Assembly: GCA_003696775.1 (NCBI GenBank)
Contig: RFFS01000200.1
Span: 1 to 42,252 of the forward strand
Direction: 5' to 3'
DNA length: 42,252 nt
Source: Calditrichota bacterium
Lineage (GTDB): Bacteria > Calditrichota > Calditrichia > Calditrichales > J004
This document shows positions 1-7,811 of the stretch, one piece after another (position 1 is the stretch's first letter; the number at the start of each line of letters is the position of its first letter). Made by a program: the position numbers and the translations under genes. The notes below the pieces were generated by a model. That model was not told where the DNA came from. It made no database searches and was given only the letters and a program-made list of their open reading frames with translations.

Positions 1-331
1 CCTCCAATTCTTATTAGTTTCTACTGAATTATTCGTTTTTTGAAAAAAAGTTATATGAATAATTTATTCAAATTATAATTTTTAACCATCCTTGATATAT
101 TGTATTAATTTGGGGCTAAAGCCCTGCTGATTAATTTTTCCTTTTTTATCCCCCTATCTAAAGATAGGGGCTATTGAACTTCGATTGACCCGATTATCCC
201 AAAAGCTCCATTGCCGGCGGCTTAAGCCGCCGGGAAAAGATGCCTATAAAGCTTTTTTCTTGCAATAAATAAACGAAACATCACACTATAATCTTTTGTT
301 TTTTAGGCAATAAAGTATTTTACAGGAACGA
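1..331. other. Gene-free AT-rich region with palindromes
   Basis: No coding sequence is supported here. The first 110 bases are strongly AT-rich. Three palindromes follow at 112-125, 151-170 and 214-233 (described separately). The segment lies downstream of the minus-strand redoxin operon, so it holds its 3' untranslated region. I see no clear U-tract terminator directly after the stop at 332. Confidence 0.7.
112..233. repeat. Cluster of three GC-rich palindromes (REP-like)
   Basis: Three inverted repeats sit in 122 bases: a short one at 112-125 (GGGGCT/AGCCCT, one G-T mismatch), a perfect 20-base palindrome at 151-170 (CCCCTATCT/AGATAGGGG arms) and a perfect 20-base palindrome at 214-233 (CCGGCGG/CCGCCGG arms around CTTAAG). 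All have a TAAA- or TTAA-like centre. The look is of dispersed REP-type or IS200/IS605-end hairpins, the same style as those near 28.5 kb but of different sequence. No transposase is nearby. Confidence 0.55.
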
Positions 332-1108
332 CTATTTGAGCAATAGAATCCGTCGCGTATGGGTTACGCGCTCGCCTTGTAAGCGGACAAAATAGACACC
401 GCTACCCGCCGCCTGGCCGTTGATATCCCGTCCGTTCCAGCTAAGCTCATATTGACCGGCGGCAAACCGGTTGTTTACCAGGGTTTGCACACGTTTACCA
501 TTCACGTTGTAAATATCCAGACGTATGTTTTGCTCCCGATCCACGGTAAAGGGGATAGCGGTACGCGGATTGAAGGGATTGGGGTAGTTAGCGCGCAGTT
601 CAAAACCGAATGGAGCCGGTTCGGTCGGAGGGGCTATGCGTGTGGCGGATAACAATTCCGTAATTTTAGCATTGATGGCATCCACCTTATTGGTGCGGTC
701 ATAAAACTGAATAACCCCCTGCTGATCGACAACCGTGCTGTATTGATAGGAAACACCCCAGTCCGAGGCCGTGGAGCCGCCATCCAGTAATAAGGGATAG
801 GTGATACCGGTGCGATTTTTGTAATTTTGAACGCCGCTGCTTGTGCCGTCCCACACATCTATGCCCCAGGCCACAAAATTTTGTCCCTTATATTGATCGG
901 CGATTTTGGTTTGTGTCTCGTTGCCTTCCGCCAGACAGGTGGGGCAGGCATAGCCAAACCAGTTTATATAAATAACCTTTCCGGCATGATCGTCAAATGT
1001 TATGGTGCCGCCGTCTAATTGTTGCAAGGTGAAATTTTTGGCATTACTGCCCACCACCTGGGCTGTAACCAGTTGCCCCAATGACAATAAAATGATGATC
1101 AAACGCAT
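332..1108 (-). CDS. Secreted redoxin (thioredoxin fold) with C-terminal T9SS-type sorting domain
   Basis: This 258-residue protein starts with a signal peptide (about residues 1-16, ending TAQ). A redoxin/thioredoxin fold covers about 20-150, with the active-site pair in GYACPTC near residue 52-58 and a GIDVWDG segment. The last ~85 residues begin with a YPNPFNP motif and continue as a FlgD-Ig-like domain ending in RRILLLK, the pattern of a type A type-IX-secretion sorting domain. The protein should therefore be exported across the outer membrane and anchored at the surface or released. It is the last gene of a minus-strand operon, 18 bases after the barrel gene. It shares GYACPxC and GIDVWDG with the lipoprotein redoxin at 3083-3592, so the two are paralogues. 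Substrate unknown. Confidence 0.88.
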   Translation of the reverse strand: MRLIIILLSLGQLVTAQVVGSNAKNFTLQQLDGGTITFDDHAGKVIYINWFGYACPTCLAEGNETQTKIADQYKGQNFVAWGIDVWDGTSSGVQNYKNRTGITYPLLLDGGSTASDWGVSYQYSTVVDQQGVIQFYDRTNKVDAINAKITELLSATRIAPPTEPAPFGFELRANYPNPFNPRTAIPFTVDREQNIRLDIYNVNGKRVQTLVNNRFAAGQYELSWNGRDINGQAAGSGVYFVRLQGERVTHTRRILLLK

Positions 1109-1126
1109 GGCAAACTCTCCCTTTTG

Positions 1127-2590
1127 TTAAAAACGTGTGCTCCATTGAACTTCCAGGCCTTCAAATGGCAAAACACGGTAACAGATGCCTCCCGTGCAGG
1201 CGTTTCCCCCACGCCGTTTGCCATAAAAAAGATCAAGTGTATTGTGCCCGTCCACCTGATAGTTGATGGTGAGCGCCGGCCAAAAGACATCTTCGCCGTT
1301 CCCCGTTATTTCCACCGGATCGTTGGAATGCTCCACAACCAGGGTAAATGAAAAATCCGGCGCCGAAGTCAATGATAAAGCCAGTAATTGATTGCCGATC
1401 ACCTCCACGGATGAAAAAAGGCGTTTAAGACGTTGGGCTTCCGCTTCCAGAACGATCCCCCAGCGTGGCGTTAAAGGGCCTTCCAATTGCATGCCGGCCG
1501 TGTATCGTTCCGTTTCGCCGACCAATTCATCCTGGCTGACATCGGCAAACAGCTTGCCCAGCCATTCATCGGTCAGATAATATTGCAGGTCGGCATAGTA
1601 TTCATAAAAAACCGCTTTAAAGGATGAAAAGCGATTCACGGCCCGGCTGGCGTTGAGGGTAACGGTGTTGAACGCCCCGATATTCCACAACAATTCGGCC
1701 TGGTAGCCGGTTTCGTCCGAGGGTTCAATGGAATGGGTGGCGCGGTTAAGCAAAGTGAAACTATGCTCCTTAACCAGAGGGGGCGGTTCGTTAAATCCCA
1801 TGGTGTATTGTTTATAGCGTTTGTATTCCAGGCTCAGGGCCAGGGCCTCGCCATATACATTCAATGCGCCGTACAAGGCGTGGGGTGTGTTATTATCAAA
1901 AGGGGGGCGGCCGGATTGCTGGCTGTATTCGGCGTAATAATCAAAAAAAGGACCCGCGCCTTCCACGCTGGCGCCGCCATATTCACGGATTATATGTTGC
2001 GCGTCGCTGCGCAGATACAACAGACCGGTTTGCAGCCCGTCGTTAAAACGATAACGTGCCTGACCTCCCTGGATAAGATTGGAGCGACGCTGGGTTTGGC
2101 CATAAGCGGGCGGGATGACCAGATTCAGCGGACGGCCGTACAAGGCATTGATATCCCAGTCGCCTTTGCGGTAAAGCAATTGCAGGCCGTCGATATCCTT
2201 ATAAAAACCATATCGCTGACGGGTGCCGGTGTCCTCATACACCACACCCGGTACATCATATCCGCGCAACAGGGCGCCCCGGCCCAACATGGTATAAAAA
2301 TTCCCGGCGGTCAGGGTCAGGCCGTTTTGGGCGTATCGTATAAAACGTTGCGTGATGCGTGCGTAACGCCGGCTGTCGTCCACGGAGTAGATTTCCGCGC
2401 GCATGCCCAGTTGGAAAGCATCCGATACGGCCAGCATATTGAGTTGGTTGTAAAGGTTGGAACGATTGGCCGGTTTCTTTTCTGGCAGGTTGCCCACCTG
2501 CCACACCGCCTGATTGGAGCCGCTGATCTGCGCCCGCATGGCACTTACCGTAAGCAATAGCACGGTGAGCCCGTATATCCAATTATTCAC
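1127..2590 (-). CDS. DUF6029-like outer-membrane beta-barrel protein
   Basis: This 487-residue protein has a signal peptide (cleavage near AMRAQ, residues 17-21) followed by a long run of alternating amphipathic strands rich in Tyr, Gly and Asn, such as the GFYKDIDGLQLLYRKGDW stretch. It ends in an aromatic residue (STRF), typical of outer-membrane barrels. Early segments (NLYNQLNMLAVSD, GNFYTMLGRGALLRGYD) resemble the DUF6029 family of Bacteroidota, whose function is not established. Its start overlaps the end of the TlpA gene by 8 bases, so the two are translationally coupled. Sitting between a periplasmic thioredoxin and a surface redoxin, it may be an outer-membrane partner in the same redox process; that role is inference. 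Confidence 0.75.
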   Translation of the reverse strand: MNNWIYGLTVLLLTVSAMRAQISGSNQAVWQVGNLPEKKPANRSNLYNQLNMLAVSDAFQLGMRAEIYSVDDSRRYARITQRFIRYAQNGLTLTAGNFYTMLGRGALLRGYDVPGVVYEDTGTRQRYGFYKDIDGLQLLYRKGDWDINALYGRPLNLVIPPAYGQTQRRSNLIQGGQARYRFNDGLQTGLLYLRSDAQHIIREYGGASVEGAGPFFDYYAEYSQQSGRPPFDNNTPHALYGALNVYGEALALSLEYKRYKQYTMGFNEPPPLVKEHSFTLLNRATHSIEPSDETGYQAELLWNIGAFNTVTLNASRAVNRFSSFKAVFYEYYADLQYYLTDEWLGKLFADVSQDELVGETERYTAGMQLEGPLTPRWGIVLEAEAQRLKRLFSSVEVIGNQLLALSLTSAPDFSFTLVVEHSNDPVEITGNGEDVFWPALTINYQVDGHNTLDLFYGKRRGGNACTGGICYRVLPFEGLEVQWSTRF

Positions 2591-3080
2591 CGGCGGCCTC
2601 CAAAAAGGACGTCAGTTTTTCCCGCAACAGGCGTTCGTCGCCCGATTTGAATCCGATATGGGTATAAACAATTTCATTACGCGCGTTGATAATGAACAGG
2701 GTGGGGAAAGCTTTGACATTCAGCTTTCCCGTGACCACTCCGTTGGGATCGCGTAAAACGGTATAAGCGATTTTATTGATGCGCACAAACGGTTTTACCT
2801 TGGCGCTGTTACGCGGGCTGTCCGTATTGATGCCAATAACCCGGATACCACGCGCGGCAAAATCGTTTTGCAGGGCGTTAAGGGCAGGGATGGCCCTGAG
2901 ACAGGGTTTACACCAGGTGGCCCAAAAATCGATGACGGTGAACCGCTCCCCTTTTAAGTTATTAAACGATTGTTCCCGTCGATCCAGGTCTTGTAACCTG
3001 AAATCGGGAATCGTGCCGGCCCGTGCAACAGCCGATGCCAGCAACAGGGCTCCGATGACCGATAATAATTGAACACGCAT
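2583..3080 (-). CDS. TlpA-family thiol-disulfide oxidoreductase
   Basis: A 165-residue periplasmic thioredoxin-like protein. Residues 1-21 form a signal peptide ending ARAG. The thioredoxin fold carries the classic FWATWCKPC active site near residues 51-59, followed by a cis-Pro loop (KAFPTLFI). TlpA/ResA proteins keep cysteines of exported proteins reduced, for example in cytochrome c maturation; no cytochrome gene is in view. It is separated by only 2 bases from the lipoprotein redoxin upstream and overlaps the barrel gene downstream by 8 bases, so the operon is tightly coupled. The ATG at 3080 is immediately before the signal peptide. Confidence 0.88.
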   Translation of the reverse strand: MRVQLLSVIGALLLASAVARAGTIPDFRLQDLDRREQSFNNLKGERFTVIDFWATWCKPCLRAIPALNALQNDFAARGIRVIGINTDSPRNSAKVKPFVRINKIAYTVLRDPNGVVTGKLNVKAFPTLFIINARNEIVYTHIGFKSGDERLLREKLTSFLEAAGE

Positions 3081-3082
3081 GG

Positions 3083-3592
3083 TTATTCCTTTATCAATGA
3101 AGTGATTTTCTCGCGCAGGGCATCCACCTGTGTGCCCGATTGCCGGTAGGCGATCCGACCTTTTTTATCGATCAGGATATTATAATCGTTGGTGGCGCCA
3201 TATAAATCGCCCACGCCGCTGCCTTGCAGCCCAAGGGGGAAAGTAACGCCGGTTTGAATTTTAAAATTCGCTAATTGTCCCGCCGATCCGTCCCATACAT
3301 CGATGCCGATGACCGTAAGCGAATCGGAGCTTAAGGAGAGATGAATATCCTTTTCGATGCCCGGCGCGGTGACCATGCAGGGCGGACAGGCATAACCGAT
3401 AAAAAAGAGATGCACGACCCGGCCGGTTGCTTCCGACAGTTTAAAGGTGCCGTGATCCAGAGTTTCCATGGTGAAATCCGGCGCGGCGGAGCGTTCGCTT
3501 TCATCGGGGTTGATTGCGCCGGTGGGGTTCTCCGTATTGGCACAGGCCCAGAGGTTCAGCATAAGAGCCGTAAATAACAGTGGTTTTATCAT
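3083..3592 (-). CDS. Redoxin-domain lipoprotein
   Basis: The start is placed at the ATG at 3592, which opens a lipoprotein signal (MIKPLLFTALMLNLWAC) with a lipobox Cys at residue 17; an in-frame extension to 3649 would bury this signal. A GGCGGGA ribosome-binding site precedes it. The mature part is a redoxin fold with GYACPPC and GIDVWDG motifs, paralogous to the secreted redoxin at 332-1108 but without a sorting domain. It is the first gene of the four-gene minus-strand operon and probably sits in a membrane facing the periplasm. Likely a thiol-disulfide oxidoreductase; an alternative is a peroxiredoxin-like enzyme. The divergent glmM-like gene begins 196 bases away. Confidence 0.82.
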   Translation of the reverse strand: MIKPLLFTALMLNLWACANTENPTGAINPDESERSAAPDFTMETLDHGTFKLSEATGRVVHLFFIGYACPPCMVTAPGIEKDIHLSLSSDSLTVIGIDVWDGSAGQLANFKIQTGVTFPLGLQGSGVGDLYGATNDYNILIDKKGRIAYRQSGTQVDALREKITSLIKE

Positions 3593-3726
3593 ACGTATTC
3601 CCGCCTTAAATTTGAGTTTAGAGAGTAGGATTAAACGTTCACAAAACATTCACGTTTTATCGAAAAAAGAGGTGGCGCGCAGCTCAAGAATACCCTGATG
3701 GGTTCGAATGCCTCAACACAAACCGA

Positions 3727-3746
3727 AAGGCGCCCGACTGCGCCTT
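3727..3746 (+). promoter_or_regulatory. Perfect 7-bp hairpin upstream of the glmM-like gene
   Basis: AAGGCGC (3727-3733) and GCGCCTT (3740-3746) form a perfect stem around a 6-base loop in the intergenic region between the divergent redoxin operon and the mutase gene. It lies about 42 bases before the GTG start. It could be a leader hairpin or an operator; the sequence does not decide. Confidence 0.3.
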
Positions 3747-3788
3747 GATTATTTAATGTAACGCAAAGTTCAAACAAAAGGAGAAATC

Positions 3789-5141
3789 GTGTCTCGATTA
3801 ATGGTATCCGTTTCCGGTGTGCGTGGCGAAGTGGGCAGCACGCTGACACCGCAAGTGATCGAAAAATATACCCTGGCTTTCGGTAGCTTCCTTAACGGCG
3901 GCTCGGTGGTGTTGGGCCGTGACTCCCGTGTTTCCGGGCCGTTTGTTTCACAAATCGTAAAAGGTTGTCTGTTGGCCACGGGGTGTAAAGTCATCGACAT
4001 TGGTATTGTACCGACTCCCACCGTGCAAATGGCCATTGAACACCATCATGCCGAGGGCGGCATTGCCATAACGGCCAGCCACAACCCGGTGCAATGGAAC
4101 GGTTTAAAATTCATGGACGGCAACGGCCGTTTTCTTAGTCCGGAGAAAGCCGCGCGGGTATATGCTATGGGCGATGCCGGAGAATGGCATTTGCAGGATT
4201 GGCAAAATCTCGGTAGCGAAGAGGCCGACACGGAGGCCAACCAACGGCATATCGACGCCATCCTCAATCTGGATTATGTGGACGCCGATTTGATACGCTC
4301 CAAAAAATTTAAGGTGGTGTGCGACACGGTGAACGGCGCGGGAGGCTTAATCATACCCCGATTGCTGGAGGCGCTGGGCTGTTCCGTAACGGTGATCAAC
4401 GGCGACGCCCACGGCCGTTTTGCCCATACACCGGAGCCGCTGCCGGAAAACATCACCGAATTATGTGAAGCCGTTAAACAAGAGGGCGCCGACGCCGGTT
4501 TTGCGGTGGACCCCGATGTGGATCGCTGCGCCATTGTGGATAACACCGGCGCGCCCCTTGGCGAGGAATATACCCTGGCGCTCGCGGTGAAACTGGTGCT
4601 TTCCAAAAAAATGGGTCGTGTGGTGGTGAACATGTCCACTTCGCGCGCGTCGGAAGATATTGCCCGTTATTACAATTGCACCTTCAGCCGTAGCAAAGTG
4701 GGCGAGATCAATGTGGCGGAAAAGATGCTGGAGATGGAAGCGATTATCGGCGGGGAAGGCAACGGCGGCGTGATATTGCCGGAGCTGCATCTGGGGCGCG
4801 ACGCGCCGCTGGCCGTGGCGTTGACCCTGCAACAGATGGCCGAGAGCGGTAAAACCCTGCGCGAGCTTTTCCTGGAACTGCCGCAATACCACATGGTGAA
4901 AGCCAAGGTATCCATAGAGGGTATGGACCCGGATGCGGTGCTGCAACGCATGGCCGATAAATACAAGGAGGCCAACATCAACCTGCTGGACGGTGTGAAG
5001 ATCGACTTTGAAAACAGTTGGGTGCACCTGCGTAAGTCGAACACCGAACCAATTGTCCGTGTGATGACCGAAGCGCCGGAAATGGAAGAAGCCCGGGCCC
5101 TGGCCGATCGGTTTATGCAAGAAATCCAATCGGCCGGCTGA
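3789..5141 (+). CDS. glmM: Phosphoglucosamine mutase / phosphohexomutase
   Basis: A 450-residue alpha-D-phosphohexomutase. It carries the phosphoserine loop TASHNP (about residues 95-100), the metal loop DPDVDR (about 238-243), the sugar-binding GGEGNGG segment (about 318-324) and the C-terminal phosphate-binding RKSNTEP motif (about 415-421, with Asn where many members have Gly). Length and order of the four domains are normal. GlmM converts glucosamine-6-phosphate to glucosamine-1-phosphate for UDP-GlcNAc and thus cell wall synthesis. The GEGNGG and HLGRD segments resemble the archaeal-type GlmM group, but phosphomannomutase/phosphoglucomutase activity cannot be excluded. Translation starts at a GTG, with AAGGAG about 6 bases upstream; starting at the ATG four codons later would be too far from that site. 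Confidence 0.8.
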   Translation: MSRLMVSVSGVRGEVGSTLTPQVIEKYTLAFGSFLNGGSVVLGRDSRVSGPFVSQIVKGCLLATGCKVIDIGIVPTPTVQMAIEHHHAEGGIAITASHNPVQWNGLKFMDGNGRFLSPEKAARVYAMGDAGEWHLQDWQNLGSEEADTEANQRHIDAILNLDYVDADLIRSKKFKVVCDTVNGAGGLIIPRLLEALGCSVTVINGDAHGRFAHTPEPLPENITELCEAVKQEGADAGFAVDPDVDRCAIVDNTGAPLGEEYTLALAVKLVLSKKMGRVVVNMSTSRASEDIARYYNCTFSRSKVGEINVAEKMLEMEAIIGGEGNGGVILPELHLGRDAPLAVALTLQQMAESGKTLRELFLELPQYHMVKAKVSIEGMDPDAVLQRMADKYKEANINLLDGVKIDFENSWVHLRKSNTEPIVRVMTEAPEMEEARALADRFMQEIQSAG

Positions 5142-5150
5142 TCAAATTTT

Positions 5151-5190
5151 GCCCCGGCTGCAGAGGTATTACAGCTTAGGCCGGGGCTTT
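5151..5190 (+). terminator. Probable terminator after the glmM-like gene
   Basis: GCCCCGGC (5151-5158) pairs with GCCGGGGC (5180-5187), giving an 8-bp GC stem with a 21-base loop that can itself pair partly (GCTG/CAGC). Three T residues and an AT-rich stretch follow. It begins 9 bases after the stop codon. Confidence 0.6.
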
Positions 5191-5254
5191 ATACGTATTT
5201 TAACCCAACTCAAGAGGGTCTGTAACTAAAACGGACTTTTACAAGGAGTGACCA

Positions 5255-5704
5255 TTGAAGAAGATCGTTTATGTGGATATGGATAATGTCCTGGTGGATT
5301 TTGCTTCGGGCATTGACCGTCTCGATGATGACACCCAAAAAAAATATGCAGGAAAGCTTGATGAAGTACCGGGAATTTTCGCTCTTATGTCACCCATGCC
5401 GAAAGCCATGGAAGCGTATCGTGAATTAACGGAATTGTTTGATACCTATATTTTGACAACCGCGCCCTGGGAAAACCCTTCCGCGTGGGGAGATAAATTG
5501 GTGTGGGTAAAAAATCATATAGGCGAAAAGGCGTATAAACGACTGATTCTGACACACCATAAAAATTTAAATCACGGCGCCTTTTTAATAGACGATCGAA
5601 CGAAAAACGGCGCGGATGAATTTTGCGGAGAGCACATTCATTTTGGCACGGAAAAGTATCCGGACTGGGATGCCGTCATGGCATATTTGCGTAAAAAGGC
5701 TTAA
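5255..5704 (+). CDS. 5'(3')-deoxyribonucleotidase-like HAD phosphatase (NT5C type)
   Basis: A 149-residue HAD-superfamily protein. It opens with the nucleophile motif DMDNVLVDF (residues 7-15: nucleophile D7, acid/base D9), then has the YILTTAPWENP segment (motif II Thr) and an LIDDRTKNG segment (motif IV acids) late in the chain. These match the NT5C family, which removes the phosphate of (deoxy)nucleoside monophosphates; substrate choice is not readable. The start is a TTG with AAGGAG six bases upstream, and the translation from this point matches the family N-terminus. It appears monocistronic, with a terminator before it. Confidence 0.78.
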   Translation: MKKIVYVDMDNVLVDFASGIDRLDDDTQKKYAGKLDEVPGIFALMSPMPKAMEAYRELTELFDTYILTTAPWENPSAWGDKLVWVKNHIGEKAYKRLILTHHKNLNHGAFLIDDRTKNGADEFCGEHIHFGTEKYPDWDAVMAYLRKKA

Positions 5705-5817
5705 TAAGGCGCTGCTCCAGGGCCTGAAAAGAAAATGTAATTAAGGTAAAACATCCCGATTTCTTACCTGATAACGCATTTTTGATCTTGTTATTTGCAT
5801 TTATGCTGTTCCGATAG

Positions 5818-5835
5818 ACACGTAACAATACGTGT
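5818..5835. terminator. Possible bidirectional terminator hairpin
   Basis: ACACGTA (5818-5824) and TACGTGT (5829-5835) form a perfect 7-bp stem around ACAA, followed by TAATAAAT. It lies between the convergent nucleotidase and DUF2461 genes. The stem is not GC-rich and the T-tract is poor, so this is tentative. Confidence 0.3.
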
Positions 5836-5892
5836 TAATAAATCTTTGAAAATTTTATGGCGGCAACGGACAGGTTTTAAAAAAGTCATCAT

Positions 5893-6564
5893 TTATGCCC
5901 CGGTTACGTTTATTATGGTTTGATTCAGGTAGTGATTGAACGCGTATTGGTTCTTAAAAACATCCACAACCTTGTCAAGGATACGCCCTTCCAGCCAGAA
6001 CGTATCATCAACCTTACAGGCTATGGCATAATGCTTGTGTTTGAGCAGATCGATATCGGTAAAATCTCTGGGAAATCCCCTGGGAGCCGTTTTTAATTTT
6101 TCCCCGTATATTTCCGGAAAATATTTTTTAAAATCTTTGTTTTGGATGATTTCCTTAAAACGGTCGGGATTGTTGAATATCCTGGTTCTAACGGCAAAAA
6201 GTATTTTGGGGTCGGGCTGATAGATGCCACCGCCAAGAAATGAATGGCCGGGTTCCATGTGGACATAATATCCGGCGTACGGGCTTCGTCTTCCGCCCGG
6301 AGCAATAAAAGCACCAAAATTGGTTTTATAGGGCGCCTTGTTTTTTGAAAACCGGACATCGCGGAAAATTCTGAACATAAATTCCTTCGGAGATAAAATA
6401 TCGATTGTGTTATCAAATTGTTTTATTTCCGGCAACAGGTTTTCCACAAACCGTTCAAATTGGGACTTCGCTTTTTGATATCGTTCGTTGTTTTCCTTAA
6501 ACCATTCTCTGTTGTTGTTTACCCGAAGGTCTGATAAAAAGTCTAAGATTATATTGAAGTTCAT
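5893..6564 (-). CDS. DUF2461 family protein (TIGR02453)
   Basis: A 223-residue cytosolic protein without signal or membrane segments. It has the family hallmarks: an N-terminal FLSDLRVNNNREWFKENNERY stretch, the FRIFRDVRFSKNKAPYKTNFG core (about residues 65-85) and a following GGRRSPYAGYYVHMEPG segment. DUF2461 is widespread in bacteria and has no established biochemical role. An AAGGAT ribosome-binding site precedes the ATG at 6564. The gene converges with the nucleotidase and is divergent from hflK, with no sign of an operon partner. Confidence 0.88.
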   Translation of the reverse strand: MNFNIILDFLSDLRVNNNREWFKENNERYQKAKSQFERFVENLLPEIKQFDNTIDILSPKEFMFRIFRDVRFSKNKAPYKTNFGAFIAPGGRRSPYAGYYVHMEPGHSFLGGGIYQPDPKILFAVRTRIFNNPDRFKEIIQNKDFKKYFPEIYGEKLKTAPRGFPRDFTDIDLLKHKHYAIACKVDDTFWLEGRILDKVVDVFKNQYAFNHYLNQTIINVTGA

Positions 6565-6830
6565 GATTTATCCTTTTGGGTAACGGGTAAGGTGTATAGC
6601 ATACAAAATACAGCATATAAATACCATCCCTTTCCAAAGAGGGCTAAGCGCATGAGGCCCGCCGGGGCTGCCCGTGAATAAAAACATGATCCGGGTGTAC
6701 TACTTCTGAACACAAATGGATAGACGTGGCATTTGAAAGGCGGCTTTGTTAGATTGATAAAAAACGACCGCATCTTACCACCAATAAAATAGATAATACA
6801 ACACATGCCATTGAAAAAAGGAGACAGCCC

Positions 6831-7811
6831 ATGGCTCAACAACAATTTGATCTGAACAATATTAAGCCGCCCAACCTGTCCGGGAAAAGCATCCGCAGCA
6901 TGGTTTTGCTGATATTGATTTTTATTTTCCTATGGTCTTCCTGGTTTACCGTTAACCCGGAAGAAGTGGGGGTGGTGCTGCGCTTTGGCAAATACGACCG
7001 TACCGTCAATCCGGGATTGAACTTCAAAATCCCTTTTGGTGTGGAAACGGTGACCAAGGTAGCGGTGGAACGGCAGGAAAAGGAAGAATTCGGTTTCCGC
7101 ACGCAACGGGCCGGCATCCGCACCCAGTACAGCAGCCGTAAATATCTGGAAGAATCGCTGATGCTTACCGGAGATTTAAACGCCGCGGAAGTGGAGTGGA
7201 TTGTCCAATACCGTATCCGTGATCCGTATAAATTCCTGTTTAAGGTAAGACACGCGCGGCGCACCTTCCGGGACGCCACCGAAGCGGTGATGCGCCAGGT
7301 GATCGGCGACCGGACGGTGAACGAAATCATCACTGTGGGTCGGCAGGAAATAGAGGACACGGTAAAAGTCATGTTGCAGGAAGTGTCCAAACAATATGAT
7401 CTGGGCATCAATGTGGATCAGGTGGTGTTGCAGGATGTCAATCCGCCCGAGGAAGTGAAGCCCTCCTTTAATGAGGTGAATGAAGCCGAGCAGGAAAAGA
7501 AAAAGCTGGTCAATCAGGCCCAGTCGGAATACAACCGCGTTATCCCCAAGGCCAAGGGCGAGGCGTTGCAAAAAATTGAAGAGGCCAACGGTTACGCCGT
7601 GGAGCGCATCAATCAGGCCCGCGGGGACGCCGAACGCTTTAACGCCCTGTTCAATGAATATCTTAAAGCCAAAGAGGTGACCCGGCAAAGGATGTACCTG
7701 GAAACCATGAGTAAAGTAATGTCCAGGGTGAAACGTAAGCTGATCACCGATGATAAAGCTTCCGGGATTTTACCCTTATTTAACCTGGAGGAGCTCAAAA
7801 ATGAAAAATAA
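6831..7811 (+). CDS. hflK: FtsH protease modulator HflK
   Basis: A 326-residue SPFH/band-7 protein. One N-terminal membrane segment (about residues 21-41) is followed by the SPFH domain, opening with NPEEVGVVLRFGKYDR and GLNFKIPF, and then a long charged coiled coil rich in Ala, Glu and Lys (about 210-300). HflK and HflC form a large inner-membrane cage that encloses the FtsH protease and tunes its action on membrane proteins. It is shorter than E. coli HflK and lacks the long Gly/Pro-rich N-terminal tail. An AAAGGAG site precedes the ATG. It overlaps hflC by 11 bases, so the pair is co-translated. ftsH is not in the window. Confidence 0.92.
   Translation: MAQQQFDLNNIKPPNLSGKSIRSMVLLILIFIFLWSSWFTVNPEEVGVVLRFGKYDRTVNPGLNFKIPFGVETVTKVAVERQEKEEFGFRTQRAGIRTQYSSRKYLEESLMLTGDLNAAEVEWIVQYRIRDPYKFLFKVRHARRTFRDATEAVMRQVIGDRTVNEIITVGRQEIEDTVKVMLQEVSKQYDLGINVDQVVLQDVNPPEEVKPSFNEVNEAEQEKKKLVNQAQSEYNRVIPKAKGEALQKIEEANGYAVERINQARGDAERFNALFNEYLKAKEVTRQRMYLETMSKVMSRVKRKLITDDKASGILPLFNLEELKNEK

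Noticed and set aside
1733-2560. 275-codon open frame on the plus strand
   Set aside because: It lies wholly antisense to the DUF6029-like barrel gene, has no family resemblance and no ribosome-binding site; it is a shadow of biased codon use.
4461-5129. 222-codon open frame on the minus strand
   Set aside because: It is antisense to the glmM-like gene; its His-rich, repetitive product is the typical mirror of a real gene.
6565-6830. Possible RNA gene in the 266-base gap before hflK
   Set aside because: I looked for tRNA or riboswitch motifs and found none; it is best read as the divergent promoter region of the DUF2461 and hflK genes.
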